Positions 5,718-8,093 of a stretch of DNA of 8,093 nucleotides are shown here, in pieces (positions within the stretch are counted from its first letter, which is position 1; the number at the start of each line of letters is the position of its first letter). The position numbers and the translations under genes are program-made. The DNA comes from an uncultured Clostridia bacterium (GTDB lineage Bacteria > Bacillota > Clostridia > Oscillospirales > Acutalibacteraceae). The stretch is taken from the NCBI GenBank assembly GCA_947628595.1, contig CANRAN010000058.1, positions 1 through 8,093 of the forward strand, given 5' to 3'. Below the pieces are notes generated by a model. It did not search any database. It had not been told where the DNA came from and saw nothing but the letters and a program-made list of their open reading frames with translations.

Positions 5718-5723
5718 GGAGGG
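5718..5723 (+). promoter_or_regulatory. Ribosome binding site that fixes the DUF2975 start at 5731
   Basis: GGAGGG lies 7 nt before the ATG at 5731. An earlier in-frame ATG at 5716 overlaps this site and would lie only about 9 nt from the predicted transcript start with no site of its own, so it is rejected. Confidence 0.85.
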
Positions 5724-5730
5724 AAAACAT

Positions 5731-6210
5731 ATGAATCAAAATGGGCTTGCAAAATGGCTTAAATTTATTATTATCGGCATCGGCTTATGCGGACTTGTAA
5801 TTTACTTCCTTTTACTTCCGCATTTCGGAATGGATCTTGTAGAAGAAAATCCGGATTTATCCCACTGCTTCTATCCTTGGCTTATCTTTCTATGGCTTAC
5901 GGCTGTACCGTGTTATGTTGTACTTGTGCTCGGGTGGAGAATATCGGGAAATATCGGAAAGGATAATTCCTTTTGCGAAGAAAATTCAAGACTCCTCAAA
6001 TGGGTATCTATTCTTGCGGCGGCAGACAGTGCTTTTTTCTTTATAATGAATGTAGTATATTTCTTTTTGGGTATGAATCATCCCGCTGTATTGCTTGCAT
6101 CATTAATCATAACATTTATCGGTACAGCTATAACCGTTACAGCCGCCGCATTATCGCACCTTGTACTTAAGGCCGCCGGCTTGCAGGAACAAAGCGACCT
6201 GACAATATGA
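5731..6210 (+). CDS. DUF2975 family four-helix membrane protein
   Basis: This 159-residue integral membrane protein has four hydrophobic segments at about residues 11-30, 48-69, 91-113 and 119-145. Between the second and third is the family-typical loop GNIGKDNSFCEENSRLLKWVSILA (73-96), which I recall as the most conserved part of DUF2975 proteins. The first loop is acidic (MDLVEENPDLSH). Biochemical function is unknown; members are habitually encoded next to a small XRE regulator, as here, 9 bp downstream. Such pairs suggest that the membrane protein influences the regulator's activity (inference). The start is set by GGAGGG. Expression should be strong once the twin-operator promoter is released. 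Confidence 0.85.
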   Translation: MNQNGLAKWLKFIIIGIGLCGLVIYFLLLPHFGMDLVEENPDLSHCFYPWLIFLWLTAVPCYVVLVLGWRISGNIGKDNSFCEENSRLLKWVSILAAADSAFFFIMNVVYFFLGMNHPAVLLASLIITFIGTAITVTAAALSHLVLKAAGLQEQSDLTI

Positions 6211-6219
6211 GGTGAGAAT

Positions 6220-6438
6220 ATGGAGGGTGAAATTATTATTAATATTGATGTAATGCTTGCAAAAAGAAAAATGAGTGTGACTGAGCTGTCGGAAAGGGTT
6301 GGCATTACACTCCCGAATATATCGGTTCTTAAAAACGGAAAAGCAAAGGCTATAAAAATATCAACACTTGCAAAACTTTGCGAGGCTCTTGATTGTCAGC
6401 CGGGAGATATATTGGAGTATCGTCATGCCAAAATATGA
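6220..6438 (+). CDS. Small XRE (YozG-like) helix-turn-helix regulator
   Basis: At 72 residues this is essentially a bare Cro/CI-type DNA-binding domain: NIDVMLAKRKMSVTELSERVG (8-28), the recognition region ITLPNISVLKNGKAKAI (29-45), then STLAKLCEALDCQPGDILEY (48-67). The KAKAI and DCQPGDILEY motifs are typical of the small regulators paired with DUF2975 proteins. It has no sensor domain, so any signal must come from a partner; the membrane protein encoded just upstream is the natural candidate. The palindromes at 5641-5688 are its likely operators through autorepression (inference). AGGTGAG precedes the ATG closely. A downstream frame begins within its last codons (ATG at 6435 overlaps the TGA), though the better start of the next gene is 6471. 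Confidence 0.92.
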   Translation: MEGEIIINIDVMLAKRKMSVTELSERVGITLPNISVLKNGKAKAIKISTLAKLCEALDCQPGDILEYRHAKI

Positions 6439-6458
6439 AATATATAGGTTTTATTTAT

Positions 6459-6463
6459 GGTGA
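6459..6463 (+). promoter_or_regulatory. Ribosome binding site that favours the start at 6471
   Basis: GGTGA lies 7 nt before the ATG at 6471. The alternative in-frame ATG at 6435 forms an ATGA overlap with the XRE stop but has no ribosome site, so it could only be reached by re-initiation. Confidence 0.6.
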
Positions 6464-6470
6464 TTTTTGT

Positions 6471-7691
6471 ATGTTACAAACGTTTTTAAGTACAATAATT
6501 GAGTTTTTTTCTTTTATAGAGAGTTTGTGTTTTTTGGTTTTTTTTGCGGTTGTGATTTTAAAGCCACCGATAGCAGTAACAGTGTTGAATTTTTATTATC
6601 TGATAAAAATTCCGAAAGAAGAAAGAGCCAAAAAAATATCACTGATATCTGCAATCTTAACTATTACAGTAGGTTTATTTGATACCTATTTTTATTTGGG
6701 GGTGTGTTGCGATGTTACATCAGCAGATTGGAATAAACCAATTTATAATTTTCAACTGCATACCCCGATATCGTCGGAACACTTGCCTGTTATTATAGTT
6801 TTAGCTGTTTTTTCGGTTATTGCATATTTCATATTATATGCCGTAAAAGTTGACAAAACTCCGCCTCTTGTTACGGTTATACTGATTGCCTTTGTATATA
6901 TCGGTATGATTCTTGCAATATTATGGACAATACAAATAACATCACTTGATCTTATAGATTTTTTCATTTTGGCAGTATATCCTTTTAATCTTGTTTTGAT
7001 CGGTGTCGGACTTATCAGACAAAAGCTTATTGAATATAAAGAGTTTATCGTAGAAAACGGATTAAGAAACGAAAATCTTGGTAAACTCTATATGAAACTT
7101 ATGAATGTTGCAAAAATGCCGATTTATGCTTTCATATTTGTATTTCCTATTATAGGTGCAGTTATATGTATATTGCTTCTATTCGGTCAGCGGCCTGATT
7201 CAATAATACAGGCATGGACTCAGACGAGTGACTGGACCTTTTCAATGGAACAGGCTCCGCCTAATTTATATTATGATGGGCATTACCTATGCACGGTTGC
7301 GGCAGGAGGACATAAAAAAGTAGTGAAGCCACAGCGTGAGGGCATACGACATGGACACAGAGTATTGGTAAACAGACAATTATGTGTAGCTAATGCATTT
7401 GAACAACTGCTTGAAGATAAAACACCACGTTTCCATAGAGCAGTACGCAGATTTTATGATAAATACGGTTTTCCTGCTGCAAAGCTTATCAAAACCTCAT
7501 TTGCGGCGGACATTGTATATATTATAATGAAGCCGTTGGAATGGATTTTCCTTGCCGTTTTATATATGTTTGATGCTGACCCCGAAAGAAGAATTGCGGT
7601 GCAGTACCTTCCGGAAAAGGACAGGGAAAGTCTGCTTTACGCTATTGACTCAGGAGTCAGGGTTTGGAAAAATGAAATTAAAAACTACGAC
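6471..7691 (+). CDS. Polytopic membrane protein resembling DUF6688
   Basis: From the ATG at 6471 the protein has 406-407 residues (419 from 6435); the stop codon ends at about 7694. Hydrophobic segments lie at about 12-45, 56-79, 105-125, 133-154, 161-182 and 219-239. A soluble region at 264-336 (PNLYYDGHYLC, VAAGGHKKVVKP, RHGHRVLVNRQL, ANAFEQLLEDKTPRFHRAVRRFYDKYG) is rich in His, Arg and Lys and looks strongly constrained. A last hydrophobic segment (346-367) contains VYIIMKPLEWIFLAVLYMF, and the short tail has RIAVQYLP. From memory the C-terminal half matches uncharacterised DUF6688 proteins. The clustered His residues (271, 281, 294, 296, 322) could bind metal or be catalytic, but that is speculation. 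It follows the XRE gene with no terminator or promoter seen, so it probably shares the twin-operator transcript. The first 250 bases are strikingly T-rich, as expected for a membrane N-terminus. Confidence 0.8.
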
Positions 7692-7815
7692 TAAGATTTT
7701 CGACCGGATATGCTATTTCGTACTTATTATACTCTATTTAATACCTTGTTTATTCATTTCTATGAGTCCTATCAGATTTATTATCCCACCATTAATTACA
7801 ATAATAAATATATAA
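7672..7815 (+). CDS. Possible 47-residue hydrophobic membrane peptide
   Basis: An ATG at 7672, inside the last codons of the preceding membrane protein gene (23-nt overlap, different frame), opens a 47-residue frame. It has a basic start MKLKTTTKIFDR and then a long hydrophobic stretch with two candidate segments (CYFVLIILYLIPCLFI and FIIPPLITIINI). AGGG and TGGA lie 7-13 nt upstream as weak ribosome sites. The arrangement (overlap, same strand, membrane topology) fits a translationally coupled small membrane protein. The frame is open upstream to 7552, but that part is the shadow of the larger gene. AT-rich DNA readily encodes hydrophobic residues, so this may be fortuitous. Confidence 0.4.
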   Translation: MKLKTTTKIFDRICYFVLIILYLIPCLFISMSPIRFIIPPLITIINI

Positions 7816-7875
7816 TCTTATAATAATTCCTAAAAATAAAAAATCAAGCAATATGTTATTCTTCTATTCAATCAT

Positions 7876-7894
7876 TACATTGTCAATACATTGA
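7876..7894. promoter_or_regulatory. Direct repeat and palindrome upstream of the Smr gene promoter
   Basis: TACATTG occurs twice with an 11-bp period (7876-7882 and 7887-7893), one helical turn. The second copy also forms the palindrome TCAAT-AC-ATTGA (7883-7894). It lies 27 bp upstream of the -35 box at 7921, a position suited to an activator. The DNA is AT-rich and chance is possible. Confidence 0.25.
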
Positions 7895-7920
7895 TATATT
7901 TAAATCCTGCTTGTTTTATA

Positions 7921-7949
7921 TTGCCTTTTTCGTCAGAAAAATATATAAT
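7921..7949 (+). promoter_or_regulatory. Promoter of the Smr-domain gene
   Basis: The -35 TTGCCT (7921-7926, four of six) and a perfect -10 TATAAT (7944-7949) are 17 bp apart. Transcription would start near 7956, leaving a leader of about 40 nt with AAGGA at 7981-7985. Confidence 0.65.
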
Positions 7950-7995
7950 TATGCTAATGCTTATAGCAGATAAAACAGAAAAGGAATGATATAAT

Positions 7996-8093
7996 ATGAG
8001 TTATTTCATGGAAGCGGATTTACACGGTCTGACACGTACTGAGGCTAAACAAAGACTCGATGATATACTGAAAAGACTTCCTGCCGACGTGGG
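7996..8093 (+). CDS. Smr-domain protein, N-terminus only (cut by the right edge)
   Basis: Only the first 32 codons are present. MSYFMEADLHGLTRTEAKQ carries the DLHG signature that opens the Smr domain (the C-terminal domain of MutS2, also found alone), followed by the amphipathic helix EAKQRLDDILKRLP. Smr domains are nucleases or RNA/DNA-binding modules, and some act on stalled ribosomes or mRNA. Because the domain starts within ten residues of the N-terminus, this should be a stand-alone small Smr protein rather than full MutS2. AAGGA lies 10 nt before the ATG at 7996; an in-frame ATG at 8008 has no ribosome site. It has its own promoter and is not part of the preceding unit. Confidence 0.8.
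   Translation, partial: MSYFMEADLHGLTRTEAKQRLDDILKRLPADV

Noticed and set aside
5716..5730. Start of the DUF2975 gene at 5716
   Set aside because: That ATG overlaps the GGAGGG ribosome site of the 5731 start and would lie about 9 nt from the predicted transcript start.
6393..6470. Start of the large membrane protein at a TTG (6393) or ATG (6435)
   Set aside because: 6393 lies inside the XRE gene with no ribosome site. 6435 is possible by coupling, but 6471 has a well-spaced GGTGA.

Overview
The window reads as a chromosomal stretch of a low-GC Gram-positive anaerobe, most likely a member of the Clostridia close to the Ruminococcaceae/Oscillospiraceae. This rests on the AT-rich intergenic DNA, strong GGAGG-type ribosome binding sites, TTGACA/TATAAT promoters and the gene families present (YerC/YecD, Hsp33, cytidylate kinase-like P-loop protein, DUF2975 + XRE pair, stand-alone Smr protein). 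The genus cannot be fixed from sequence reading alone. No rRNA, tRNA, transposase, integrase, CRISPR array or recognisable riboswitch was seen.

Layout. (1) 1-1325 is sparse. A possible leftward gene is cut by the left edge and has a perfect consensus promoter (126-154, minus). A lone 102-residue XRE regulator lies at 448-756, followed by about 570 bp with no gene I can support. (2) 1326-3271 is a compact rightward operon: yerC (TrpR-like), a class I SAM-dependent methyltransferase overlapping it by 4 nt, and hslO (redox chaperone Hsp33), closed by a 16-bp perfect hairpin. (3) 3324-4772 holds two leftward genes: an unrecognised 276-residue protein converging on hslO, and upstream of it a secreted lipoprotein with seven 11-residue Gly/Asp-rich repeats; a GNRA-loop terminator separates them. 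(4) 4961-5575 is a monocistronic cytidylate kinase-like gene with its own promoter and terminator. (5) 5641-7815 is a tightly packed rightward unit: a DUF2975-type four-helix membrane protein, a small XRE regulator, a polytopic membrane protein (recalled as resembling DUF6688) and perhaps a 47-residue membrane peptide overlapping its end. (6) From 7996 an Smr-domain protein begins and runs off the right edge.

The most interesting part is region 5. A textbook-perfect promoter (TTGACA, 17 bp, TGn-TATAAT) is overlapped by two directly abutting palindromes that share the half-site ATTTATYG. That is the architecture expected of a tightly autorepressed regulatory module. Its small XRE protein is the obvious candidate repressor, and the membrane proteins are the candidate sensor or output. 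The function of this module, of the 11-mer-repeat lipoprotein and of the 3324-4154 protein cannot be read from the sequence, and I do not assign one.
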